64,000 nt of DNA from Luteolibacter yonseiensis (GTDB lineage: Bacteria; Verrucomicrobiota; Verrucomicrobiia; Verrucomicrobiales; Akkermansiaceae). Shown one piece after another: positions 39,386-47,821 of the stretch. Position 1 is the stretch's first letter; each line of letters begins with the position of its first letter. The position numbers and the translations under genes are program-made. The notes under the pieces are model-generated. The model was not told the origin of the DNA, searched no databases, and saw only the letters and a program-made list of their open reading frames with translations. Location: the NCBI RefSeq assembly GCF_016595465.1, contig NZ_JAENIK010000012.1:1-64000 (forward strand). The letters are read 5' to 3'.

Positions 39386-40150
39386 ATGGCTATTCCCGGA
39401 TCTGGTTTGATTATCGGCGGCGCTGCCGTCCTGCTCGTTTCGATAGAAGCGATCGCCTGGTGGTGGATGCATCCGAGGGACTCGGGCGATTCTTATCCTG
39501 TCCTCACTTACCAAACGCACCAATCCACAGCGTCCAAGGACAATGCCGCCACCCAGGGTGGAAAGGCTGGCGATGCCCGTAAGGAACCGATATTCACGCC
39601 GCTGCCGGAAATTTATCAGACATCCGCCCCGAAATTGCGGTGCTCCGGCGGGGAGGTGCTGCACGCACAGCTCGATGATCGGACCGGCCTCCATATCGCT
39701 TACTTCGAATGGGATGGGACGGATACCGGTAGCGTTCTGGAGGCATTCCGCCATACCCCGGAGATCTGCCTCGGATCACTGGGCATGGAGCTGGTCTCCA
39801 AGGAGAAGCCCATCACGTGGGAGCTCGATGGCCGGTCGCTGGTCTTCGACCACATCATCTTCCGCGAGCCTTTGAAGGGCAGGGGAGTCGGCTATTCCCA
39901 ACAAGTGCACACATTCCGCGCCGTATGGGTCGAGGGGATGGATGGCACGGACTATCGCGAGGGCTTGTTGGGCGATCAGATGAAACGTCTCGGCCCCATC
40001 CGTCTCAAGAGCGCGCTGTCCCGCTACCGCCCCGCCCACGCCCGTGTCATCCAAGGTGCCGTGAGGGGAGTTCCCAGCGGGGCCGCCGCCTGGGAGCTTT
40101 TTGAAAAAGTCACCCTGAGCGATCTCAAGTTCGTCAAACATTCGTCCTGA
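39386..40150 (+). CDS. EpsI-like exosortase-associated protein
   Basis: 254 residues from ATG at 39386. One N-terminal membrane helix (about 7-27) is followed by a periplasmic domain. The block IAYFEWDGT, then FRHTPEICLGSLGMELV (His123, Cys128), resembles the conserved His-x-Pro-Glu-x-Cys of EpsI/DUF3485-type proteins that accompany exosortases. No exosortase is fused or adjacent here, unlike typical arrangements. It is the first gene of the polysaccharide cluster, 90 bases before the exporter. It may cooperate with an exosortase elsewhere that processes the PEP-CTERM protein at 17838. An in-frame GTG at 39287 is an alternative start. Confidence 0.65.
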   Translation: MAIPGSGLIIGGAAVLLVSIEAIAWWWMHPRDSGDSYPVLTYQTHQSTASKDNAATQGGKAGDARKEPIFTPLPEIYQTSAPKLRCSGGEVLHAQLDDRTGLHIAYFEWDGTDTGSVLEAFRHTPEICLGSLGMELVSKEKPITWELDGRSLVFDHIIFREPLKGRGVGYSQQVHTFRAVWVEGMDGTDYREGLLGDQMKRLGPIRLKSALSRYRPAHARVIQGAVRGVPSGAAAWELFEKVTLSDLKFVKHSS

Positions 40151-40240
40151 ATGTGACCCTCATGGAGCATGGCCGCCAACCAAATGACAGCGGCCACCAG
40201 CCAAACCGGATGTTCCTGGGACATCTAAATTCCATTCATC

Positions 40241-41155
40241 ATGTCATCGACTGCATCTAATAGAAATGCGACCATCCCGCATGGCGCGGATTCCGGTTCC
40301 CGGACACGCGAGCTTCCGGTGAGGACCTATTCACCGGAGCCGCTTCTGGGGCACCCGTTGACACTTGTCAAAAACATCGCCAAGGACCTGATGGCGGGAA
40401 GGGAGCTCGCCTGGCGCTTGTTCGTCCGGGATCTGAGCGCGCAATACCGGCAGACGTTCTTTGGGTATATCTGGGCCTTCCTGCCGCCGTTGGTGGCGTC
40501 CATGACCTTCATCTTCCTGGACTCCCAGGGCATCGTGAAAGTCGATACCGGAGGCGTTCCTTACCCCGCTTTCGCGATGATGGGGACGCTTCTGTGGCAG
40601 GTTTTCGTGGATTCCATCACGAGTTCTCCCGCCGCCTTGGGAGGGGCGAAAAGCATGCTGACAAAGATCAATTTCCCACGCGAAGCGATCCTGATGGCGG
40701 GTCTCTACATGGTTCTCTTCAATTTCATGATCCGGATGGTTCTGCTTTCGGCCGTCATGATCTATTGGAATGTGACCCCGTCGGCGACCGTGATGTTCTT
40801 TCCCGTGGCCATGGCCGCGTTGATGACCGCGGGCTTTGCCATCGGCCTCACGCTCACCCCCATCTCCGGATTTTATGGTGACGTCACACGCGCCATTCCC
40901 ATGGCGGCATCGTTCGGCATGTTGCTGACCCCGGTGGTCTATCCCGCCCGTACCGAGGGAATCGCCGGCTGGCTGGCCGTCTGGAACCCCATCTCGCCGC
41001 TGATCATCAGTGCGAGGCAGAGCCTGACGGGACACGAGCTCACCCATCTGCCCGCGTTTTTCCTGATTTTAATCTGTGCTCTGGTTGTCTCCTTTGTTGG
41101 TCTCGTGGGTTTCCGGATCGCGATGCCACACCTCATCGCGCGTATGGGAGGTTAA
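40241..41155 (+). CDS. wzm: ABC-2 polysaccharide exporter permease
   Basis: 304 residues. A cytoplasmic N-terminal extension of about 45 residues is followed by the family-typical LFVRDLSAQYRQTFFGYIWA and six predicted membrane helices. The late VVYPARTEGIAGWLAVWNPI is also typical. It forms the channel that moves lipid-linked polysaccharide across the inner membrane. Its ATPase gene is 52 bases downstream. Related to the O-antigen/teichoic acid exporter family. Confidence 0.94.
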   Translation: MSSTASNRNATIPHGADSGSRTRELPVRTYSPEPLLGHPLTLVKNIAKDLMAGRELAWRLFVRDLSAQYRQTFFGYIWAFLPPLVASMTFIFLDSQGIVKVDTGGVPYPAFAMMGTLLWQVFVDSITSSPAALGGAKSMLTKINFPREAILMAGLYMVLFNFMIRMVLLSAVMIYWNVTPSATVMFFPVAMAALMTAGFAIGLTLTPISGFYGDVTRAIPMAASFGMLLTPVVYPARTEGIAGWLAVWNPISPLIISARQSLTGHELTHLPAFFLILICALVVSFVGLVGFRIAMPHLIARMGG

Positions 41156-41207
41156 ATTTCCGGGCGTCTCGTTTCCATTTCTCCATTTTCCTCAGACACG
41201 ACCAATC

Positions 41208-42431
41208 ATGGAAGTTCACCACCCAAACGAAGCCCAAGCGAACGAAGTTCTCATCAGGGTTGAAGGCGTATCCAAAAAGTTTTGCCGGGATCTGAAAAAG
41301 TCCCTGTGGTATGGTACGAAAGACGTTCTTTCCGAACTAAATCCCTTCGAGAAAACATCGTCAGGCTCCGCACCCGATCTTCGCCCGGGAGAGTTCTGGG
41401 CCAACAAGGATGTAACATTCGAACTGCGCCGGGGAGAATGTCTGGGGCTTATCGGGCGCAACGGTGCCGGAAAGACGACCCTCCTGAAGATTTTAAACGG
41501 ATTGATAAAGCCGGACTTCGGACACATTGAAATGAGAGGCAGGGTCGGGGCGATGATCGCACTCGGTGCCGGCTTCAATCCGGTCCTGTCAGGTAGGGAA
41601 AATATATATGTGAACGGCTCCATTCTCGGTCTGACAAAGGAAGAGATTGATTCGAAAGTTGATGATATCATCGAGTTTTCCGAGATCGGCGATTTTATTG
41701 ACGCGCCCGTCCAGAGTTATTCGTCGGGCATGCAGGTGCGCCTCGGATTCGCTGTGGCAACGACTCTGGAGCCGGATATATTGATTCTGGACGAGGTTCT
41801 TGCGGTTGGTGACGCGTCCTTCCGAAACAAATGTTACAAGAGGGTCAGCTCTCTTCGTAAAAACGCTGCGGTCATTTTCGTGTCTCACACCATGGAACAA
41901 GTCGGACGGATCTGTGACCAGGTCCTCATGCTGAAAAAAGGACAGGTTCACTATATCGGAAATGTTGCCGACGGGGTCCGCGCCTACGAAGCGGAGAACG
42001 AGGACGAAAACTCAGGTGATGATTCATTCCTCTCATTCTCACCTCCAATCAACGGTTTTGAAATCCGGAATATTACCGAGTCCTTGCGTTCTGGACAAAG
42101 TTTGACGTTCGAAATTTTAATCGAAGCGCTGGAACTGGTTCCTCGGTATACGATCCGTGTGATGTTTTACAATGCCTCGGGCGGTTTTGCTGCAGATGGT
42201 AATCTGGAGATGTCCGACGAGGAATCTGTGCTGCAGCCCGGTGGAAATCGGGTCAACGTGGAGCTTTCGTCCGTGCCGTTGAAGGCTGGGAAATACCATT
42301 TCGCGCTCAATCTGATCGATCCTGCAGGAGAGCTGGTCGTTTGGTCCTACAAGCAACACGTGGTGAGGGTGACGGATTCTCATCCCGCCGCGATTTCTGA
42401 CTGCCAGATTCCGATCAAGGCTTCGAAATAA
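41208..42431 (+). CDS. wzt: ABC exporter ATPase with C-terminal glycan-binding domain
   Basis: 407 residues. Walker A GRNGAGKTT (about 83-91), signature YSSGMQVRLGFA (about 171-182), Walker B DILILDEVL (about 190-198) and H-loop His227 are intact. The N-terminal SLWYGTKDVLSELNPFEK insertion is typical of polysaccharide exporters. A beta-rich C-terminal domain (about 275-400) resembles the Wzt domain that recognises the finished chain end. I used ATG at 41208; a longer frame begins inside the permease gene but looks non-coding. Base composition drops here (41641-41700 is about 37% GC by my count). Confidence 0.95.
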   Translation: MEVHHPNEAQANEVLIRVEGVSKKFCRDLKKSLWYGTKDVLSELNPFEKTSSGSAPDLRPGEFWANKDVTFELRRGECLGLIGRNGAGKTTLLKILNGLIKPDFGHIEMRGRVGAMIALGAGFNPVLSGRENIYVNGSILGLTKEEIDSKVDDIIEFSEIGDFIDAPVQSYSSGMQVRLGFAVATTLEPDILILDEVLAVGDASFRNKCYKRVSSLRKNAAVIFVSHTMEQVGRICDQVLMLKKGQVHYIGNVADGVRAYEAENEDENSGDDSFLSFSPPINGFEIRNITESLRSGQSLTFEILIEALELVPRYTIRVMFYNASGGFAADGNLEMSDEESVLQPGGNRVNVELSSVPLKAGKYHFALNLIDPAGELVVWSYKQHVVRVTDSHPAAISDCQIPIKASK

Positions 42432-42493
42432 CTCGCAATTGTCCACGAGTCGGCTCCGGGAGCTTCTCAAGTAACCCCAGAAAGGTAAAATCC

Positions 42494-43180
42494 ATGATCA
42501 TCAAAGCAATTGTTCCGGTTCGTGCCGGTTCACAACGGGTAAAGAACAAGAATATCAAACCTTTCGCGGGTTCAAGCCTTCTTGAACTTAAGATCCGTGA
42601 ACTCCAAGCGTGTGCTCACATCAGCGAGGTGGTTGTCAATTCCGACAGCGACGAGATGCTCGAACTGGCGGCGAACTGCGGAGCGAGACCTGAGAAGAGG
42701 GATCCCTATTTCGCAAGTGCCACGGTCCCCATGAATGAGGTTTACGAATACCTCGCGAAAACGACGGACGCTGATGTGATCGTGCACGCTCCCGCCACAA
42801 GTCCGTTGATCACCAGTGCCACGTTTGATGAGTTGATCACGCAGTTTCTTGGCCTTGATCCTGCTGAATATGATTCGCTCAATACAGTGCACGACGTGAA
42901 GGAATTTCTTTGGCTTGGGAATGCTCCGTTGAATTTTGGAATTGAAGCGATTCCCCATTCGCAAGATCTGCCTGACGTCTTGGCGTTCAACTGGGCTGCT
43001 GGAATTATGCACAGAGAGAATCTCATCCGCCGCAAGGCGATAGTCGGCCTGAAGCCCTATCTTCATAAACTCAGTCACGAGGAAGCGTTCGATATAGACA
43101 CTCCGGAGCAGTTCGAATTCGCAGAATATCTGCTCCGCAAGCGGAAAATGGATCAGGAAACAACTCTTAGCCCCCAATGA
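42494..43180 (+). CDS. Acylneuraminate (nonulosonate) cytidylyltransferase
   Basis: 228 residues, normal length. It transfers CMP to a nonulosonic acid, activating it for transfer. The N-terminal VPVRAGSQRVKNKNIKPF is the family's nucleotide-binding loop; NSDSDEM, PATSPLI and the late EEAFDIDTPEQFE are further family blocks. AAAGG lies before the ATG at a proper distance. It overlaps the phosphatase gene by four bases (ATGA). The substrate may be Neu5Ac, Kdn, legionaminate or pseudaminate; sequence alone does not say. Confidence 0.88.
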   Translation: MIIKAIVPVRAGSQRVKNKNIKPFAGSSLLELKIRELQACAHISEVVVNSDSDEMLELAANCGARPEKRDPYFASATVPMNEVYEYLAKTTDADVIVHAPATSPLITSATFDELITQFLGLDPAEYDSLNTVHDVKEFLWLGNAPLNFGIEAIPHSQDLPDVLAFNWAAGIMHRENLIRRKAIVGLKPYLHKLSHEEAFDIDTPEQFEFAEYLLRKRKMDQETTLSPQ

Positions 43181-43851
43181 ACATTCTGGATTCCATCTAC
43201 GAGGAGGTCCTCAAGCATCTCCCGCAGATCCTCTCCCTGCGGAACCAGCGCGTCCAAAAAGACGATGGCTCGTTCGTCACCGAGGGCGACCTGCTCGTGC
43301 AACGTCTGGTGATGGACCTGATCCAACAACAGGAACCGGGCCTCGTGTTGCTTTCGGAGGAAATGCCGCTGCTTCCAGCTGATTGGTTGACCGGTCGAAT
43401 ACTGGTGGTAGATCCGATCGATGGAACTGAGAATTTCACTTCGGGTTTGCCCGAATGGGGCGTCGCACTTTGCCTCTACGAGAATGGCGAACACCTTGAT
43501 TCTCTCCTCTTCTGCCCTGAAATGGGATTGAAAGTCCGTCATGGCGACAGGAGCGCGATCGAGTATTCACGGATCGCTGGAATCTCTTCCTCCCTCACGA
43601 GGGAAGATCTGTTGCGCTTGGAACCCGGTTACGAATACAGGATAATGGGTTGCTGCGTGTATAACATGATCAACGTCCTGCGTGGTGCCTACGCCACCTT
43701 TGAGAATCCCAAAGGTGCCTGGATATGGGATATTCTCGGGGCTCTGAACATCGCCCGCAAAGCTGGTCTTAATGTCACTGTGAACGAACAACCTTATGAA
43801 GGAAGATTCTTGGAACCTAATCGAAAGTATCGCTTCAAGATTTCGCGGTAA
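43177..43851 (+). CDS. Inositol-monophosphatase-family phosphatase
   Basis: 224 residues, shorter than the usual 260-280. Metal and catalytic residues are present: Asp38 (TEGD), Glu61 (SEE), the VVDPIDGTENF block with Asp79 and Asp82, and Asp185 in WIWDILGAL. It hydrolyses a sugar or inositol phosphate. Between a CMP-nonulosonate synthetase and a NeuB-type synthase, it could remove the 9-phosphate that other organisms remove with a HAD phosphatase; this is inference. Its last 56 bases overlap the next gene in a different frame. Confidence 0.88.
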   Translation: MNILDSIYEEVLKHLPQILSLRNQRVQKDDGSFVTEGDLLVQRLVMDLIQQQEPGLVLLSEEMPLLPADWLTGRILVVDPIDGTENFTSGLPEWGVALCLYENGEHLDSLLFCPEMGLKVRHGDRSAIEYSRIAGISSSLTREDLLRLEPGYEYRIMGCCVYNMINVLRGAYATFENPKGAWIWDILGALNIARKAGLNVTVNEQPYEGRFLEPNRKYRFKISR

Positions 43852-45349
43852 ACCGATTTATGTAATCGGCAAGGGAGCTTCCCTGGACAGCTTGCCCACG
43901 GGTTTCAGACCCGATGGTTTGACGTTGTCCGTGAACGACGCGGAGCTGGCGATTCCGTCGCATATCGCGATCGCGACCCAGCCATGGGTGGCAGAGCGGC
44001 TTGATGACGATGGAGCGAAGGCCGAGCTATACCTTGTAAATCATCTGCAGGGACTTCCCAACGAGAGGCTTCTGGAATCGATCCCCGGCCCCCTTTCTCA
44101 AGATGGCCTGTTGATTCGCCGAATCGAGGACCCTCAACTTTATGCCGAGCCAGTTGCCATTGCCACATCGGTCAAGATCGGGCGCCATCTGGCGATGATA
44201 TCCGGCATTCCGCAGAAGCTGGTCTTTCTTGGGTTTGATTTCGGGTTCAGCGTGGGTGAGCACGCCACGGCGGTAAGCGAGGAACAAAGTGCCGAGGCTT
44301 CGGTAAGACGCTCGATCATTGTGTCTCAGGAGAGCATGTTCGTGCAGCTCAGCCATTATTTCGAGGATAAGGGCTATGGCGAACTCGTCCACGTTGGCGG
44401 AAAGCCATACAGCCGCATCAATGTCCAACGATTCTTGTCTGAATATGGCACGGCAGCAGGCAAACGCCGGGAGCTCCCCACGAGCTATGCCCAAGCGGCC
44501 GACGAGCCGGTCTGGGTCGTCGCCGAACTTACGAACAATCATCTGGGCGACATCCAGCGTCTGCGCCGAATGGTCCAGCTTGCCAAAAGCGCGGGAGCAG
44601 ACCTGATCAAGGTTCAAAAGAGGGATGTGGACAGTTTTTATTCAAAAGACCAGCTCGACAGTTATTATTGGTCGCCATTTGGCAACACCTTGGGTGACTA
44701 TCGGAGGGGAGTCGAACTTACCGATGAGGCTTTGGAAGCCTTGGAAGATGAGTGCCGTCGCAACGATATCCATTGGTTTTGCTCGGTGCTGGACATCCAA
44801 TCCTACAGGGCCTTGGAGCGGTTTTCTCCGCAACTCATCAAGATTCCGTCCACCATATCGAATCATCACAGGTACCATGACGGAATTGTGAGGAACTATC
44901 AGGGCGGTTTTGTAGTATCGACCGGCATGACCGATTCCGGGTATGAACAGCATGTTCTGGATCAGTTCGGTCATGCGGCGCCGCTTTTCCTCCTGCAGTG
45001 CACCTCTGCGTATCCGACCCCGCCAGAAGCATGCCAACTGGCCGTAATCCGGCACTACAGGATCCTGGCAGAAAGACATCCCAATCTCATTCCAGGCTAT
45101 TCCAGCCATGACTCTGGTTCGTTGGGTTCCATGTTGGCCGTGGCGGCCGGTGCAAAGATGATCGAAAAGCACGTCAAACTGGGTGACGTCGAATGGGTTC
45201 ATTTTGACAAGGTGGCCGTAGACTTGGAAAACGGCGAATTCGCCGCGTTCGTCGCAGATGTCCGTAAGGCGGAGGTTCTGACCGGGCGTGAGATCAAGCT
45301 TGTTCAGGACCAGGAGCACCACAAATATGTGGTGCAGGAGAATAATTAG
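43796..45349 (+). CDS. DUF115/MptE-like domain fused to NeuB-type synthase
   Basis: 517 residues, two parts. Residues 18-215 look like an MptE/DUF115-type fold: IYVIGKGASLDSLP near the start, and AIATSVKIGRHLAMISG then KLVFLGFDFGFS later. Residues 238-505 match the TIM barrel of N-acylneuraminate synthase, which condenses PEP with a hexosamine: VVAELTNNHLGD (Glu244), DLIKVQKRD (Lys272), LIKIPSTIS (Lys349), LLQCTSAYPTP, PGYSSHDSGS (His438) and KMIEKHVKL. The acidic residue usual after KIxSG is not seen. The SAF (antifreeze-like) domain that normally follows the barrel is absent. The start at 43796 lies inside the phosphatase gene; no good later start exists. Fusion is unusual. Confidence 0.82.
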   Translation: MKEDSWNLIESIASRFRGKPIYVIGKGASLDSLPTGFRPDGLTLSVNDAELAIPSHIAIATQPWVAERLDDDGAKAELYLVNHLQGLPNERLLESIPGPLSQDGLLIRRIEDPQLYAEPVAIATSVKIGRHLAMISGIPQKLVFLGFDFGFSVGEHATAVSEEQSAEASVRRSIIVSQESMFVQLSHYFEDKGYGELVHVGGKPYSRINVQRFLSEYGTAAGKRRELPTSYAQAADEPVWVVAELTNNHLGDIQRLRRMVQLAKSAGADLIKVQKRDVDSFYSKDQLDSYYWSPFGNTLGDYRRGVELTDEALEALEDECRRNDIHWFCSVLDIQSYRALERFSPQLIKIPSTISNHHRYHDGIVRNYQGGFVVSTGMTDSGYEQHVLDQFGHAAPLFLLQCTSAYPTPPEACQLAVIRHYRILAERHPNLIPGYSSHDSGSLGSMLAVAAGAKMIEKHVKLGDVEWVHFDKVAVDLENGEFAAFVADVRKAEVLTGREIKLVQDQEHHKYVVQENN

Positions 45350-45545
45350 CCCGGTCCAGGAGGACTATATAGCTCTCGCTTCGTTTGGCGGGGGGGTGTC
45401 TTGGGGAGCGATTGTGATTGGTTCCCGGACAGAGACATAAATATGGAAATTCACTGGCATCTCATGTTGGCTTAAAACATGACAGCGCTTGTGACGTTCC
45501 ACAGCGAGCTATCCGTCGCACAGACATCGATTCCATAGAAAAATT

Positions 45546-46358
45546 ATGGTTAAGTTCACACGGAAGGTATTAGGCAGGCTTTTCAGGGCGGTTTTCAAGA
45601 AGCCCGACAAGGAGGGCCGCAGGGTTCGTTCTAGTCTCGCTTTTTTCGAATCCCTTCGAAACAAGCATGCTGGCAAACCGGGCTTCGTGATTGGGAACGG
45701 ACCGAGCCTGCGTGTTGAAGATCTTGACAGGCTTAAGGGAATCGTGAGCATCGCATCCAATAAAGTATATCTCGCCTTTGATCAGACGGCATGGCGTCCG
45801 GATTATTACACCGTCGCTGATCCCCTTATTTGGGAGAAAGTCCGTTCGGTGGTGGGCCGGTTTGTTCAAGCCGTCATCATTCCTACGTATTTGGATGCTC
45901 CGACAAGAGGGGCGAAGCACATCAAAACATTCAGATATTTGGGCAATGCAGCGGTTTCCCCACCGGCCGAGGGGATCGCCTTCTCAAGGGATTTTACGAA
46001 AGGAGCTTATGGCGGCTACACCGTCACCTACGAAAATCTTCAACTGGCCGTTTATCTCGGATTGAACCCGATTTATGTGATTGGCTGTGATCATTATTAT
46101 ATGGGGGAAGACTCCGTAGAAGCCGAACAGGTCATTGCGGTGGGAGAAAAGTCGAATCATTTCATTCCCAACTATTGGGAAAAGGGGGAGGTGGTCCACG
46201 TGGCCCCGATCAAGGAAATGACCAAGAGTTACCAAACGGCGCAGCGTTTCGCGGCGGAGAACAACATCCAGATCATCAATGCGACGCGTGGCGGGCACCT
46301 GGAGGCCTTTCCGCGGGGCGATTTGGATGAAATCCTGGCGCAATTGGAAAGCCGCTGA
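45546..46358 (+). CDS. DUF115/MptE-like protein, possible glycosyltransferase
   Basis: 270 residues. After a basic N-terminus, FVIGNGPSL (48-56) is the glycine-rich loop of the DUF115 family, followed by ASNKVYLAFDQTAWRPDYY and, later, AYGGYTVTYENLQLAVYLGL then IYVIGCDHYYMG. DUF115 proteins include the archaeal pterin kinase MptE and the Maf proteins that add nonulosonic acids to flagellin. Here, after the nonulosonate genes, a sialyltransferase-like role is plausible. 196 bases separate it from the fused synthase gene; that gap shows no gene. Confidence 0.75.
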   Translation: MVKFTRKVLGRLFRAVFKKPDKEGRRVRSSLAFFESLRNKHAGKPGFVIGNGPSLRVEDLDRLKGIVSIASNKVYLAFDQTAWRPDYYTVADPLIWEKVRSVVGRFVQAVIIPTYLDAPTRGAKHIKTFRYLGNAAVSPPAEGIAFSRDFTKGAYGGYTVTYENLQLAVYLGLNPIYVIGCDHYYMGEDSVEAEQVIAVGEKSNHFIPNYWEKGEVVHVAPIKEMTKSYQTAQRFAAENNIQIINATRGGHLEAFPRGDLDEILAQLESR

Positions 46359-46391
46359 AATCGGCCCTTCTGGTCTCAATTTATCAAACGA

Positions 46392-47630
46392 ATGCCGGAG
46401 TTCAAGACAGTCGCGCTGGTCGAGTGGCATTGGTCGGGCCATCATCCGGTCTATTTCGCGCTGTTCGCTTCGGCGCTGGCGGAGATCGGATGCCGGGTTG
46501 TGCCCTTCTGTCCGGCTCCTGAAGAGTTCCCCGCGCTGATCGCGCAGACGCCTGTGGCGGATTCCGCGGCAATGGCGAGAATCGAACCCGCGGATCGTGT
46601 TCCGGTTCCACGGGCATCCCGTATGAGGCCCGCCCGGTTCCGGCCCGCGGTTCATGCGATCCGGAAATTCGGTGGATTGGGCAATCAATTGCGTGCTTGG
46701 GAACGTCAGAATTCCGCCCGGATCGATTTGGTTTTCTTCGCGTGTGTTTACGATTTCGATTTTGCGAACATCGCCCTCGGTGAGCGATTTTTCGGATTCA
46801 GGTGGTCGGGTCTCTACCTCCACGCACGCTCCTTCCGGATGCCGGGTTCTCCCATTCCTTATGTCGGGAGCTTGCCCTGTCCTGAAAAGATTTTTTCGAT
46901 TGGGTCGCTGCATTCGGCCGGGGTTCTGGACGAAGGAGCGGTCGGGCCGCTCGGGGCCATCACCAATGGCCGGAAGGTGGTCGGATTTCCGGATCTGTCG
47001 GACACCCGCCTGCCGCCCGCCGGCGATCCGGATTGGGGTCTGGCGAACAAGATCCGGAGCTTTGCGGCGGGCAGGCCGATCATCTCATTGGTAGGTCATC
47101 TTCAAAGGACCAAGGGAATGGTTCAATTCACCAGGCTCGCGGAAGATCCTTCCATGAAGGATGTGTTCTTTTTCCTGGGGGGAGAGGTCAATTGGGTCGA
47201 GATCCCTGAAAAGGAGCGCGAGGAAGTCCGGGCCATTTGGGAAAGAGCGCCCAACGTTTATGCCCACCTCCAGCGGGTGGGAACGGAAAGCGGTCTCAAT
47301 GCCCTGATATCCGTCTCCGACATCGTGATGGCCGCCTATACGGATTTCCCCAACAGCAGCAATATTCTTACCAAAGCGGCCTTCCTGAGACGTTCCGTCA
47401 TCGTGAGCAATGGTTACCTGATGGCTGAGAGGGTGAGAAATTTCAAACTCGGGCAGATCGTCGAGGAAGGCAATATCGGAGAGATGAGGGAGGCTGTCCT
47501 TACCATACTGAATCAGAAATCCCAGCCCGGCGATTCGGATGATGATCTGCGTTTGGCTTATCAAAAAAGGCATTCTTATCCCGCATTGATGGAATCCTTC
47601 GAACTCGCTTTGGGAGAGAGCAAACCTTGA
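46392..47630 (+). CDS. Glycosyltransferase, GT4-like
   Basis: 412 residues of GT-B type. The N-terminal VEWHWSGHHPVYFALFASAL is an acceptor-side start. The C-terminal half has ISLVGHLQRTKGMVQF, VNWVEIPEKEREE, and a nucleotide-sugar site region ISVSDIVMAAYTDFPNSSNI followed by KAAFLRRSVIVSN. The usual Glu in the EX7E motif is not clearly seen, so the fold assignment is firmer than the chemistry. It starts 34 bases after the DUF115 gene and is probably in the same operon. Confidence 0.78.
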   Translation: MPEFKTVALVEWHWSGHHPVYFALFASALAEIGCRVVPFCPAPEEFPALIAQTPVADSAAMARIEPADRVPVPRASRMRPARFRPAVHAIRKFGGLGNQLRAWERQNSARIDLVFFACVYDFDFANIALGERFFGFRWSGLYLHARSFRMPGSPIPYVGSLPCPEKIFSIGSLHSAGVLDEGAVGPLGAITNGRKVVGFPDLSDTRLPPAGDPDWGLANKIRSFAAGRPIISLVGHLQRTKGMVQFTRLAEDPSMKDVFFFLGGEVNWVEIPEKEREEVRAIWERAPNVYAHLQRVGTESGLNALISVSDIVMAAYTDFPNSSNILTKAAFLRRSVIVSNGYLMAERVRNFKLGQIVEEGNIGEMREAVLTILNQKSQPGDSDDDLRLAYQKRHSYPALMESFELALGESKP

Positions 47631-47821
47631 GCCATCCCTCCCGGTGAAGGCGATGTCCTGATCGTGGCAATTTTCGCCAGTTCTCGAAAAAGTTTTCCTC
47701 AACTCCATGCATCGATCCACAACCTGTCCCCAACTGGCCGGATCGCGCCGACTCCTGTCATGACCGTCTTCCCTCATCAGTGATCGGTCGATCCCACGCC
47801 TCTTCGCGAATTTTCCTCGGT

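Noticed and set aside
40024..40224. Minus-strand frame with a hydrophobic start
   Set aside because: The first 20-odd residues look like a membrane helix, but the rest is antisense to the EpsI-like gene; no ribosome binding site or conserved context.
45350..45545. Possible leader gene between the fused synthase and the DUF115 gene
   Set aside because: Only a 10-codon frame with no ribosome binding site; no terminator or structured RNA recognised.
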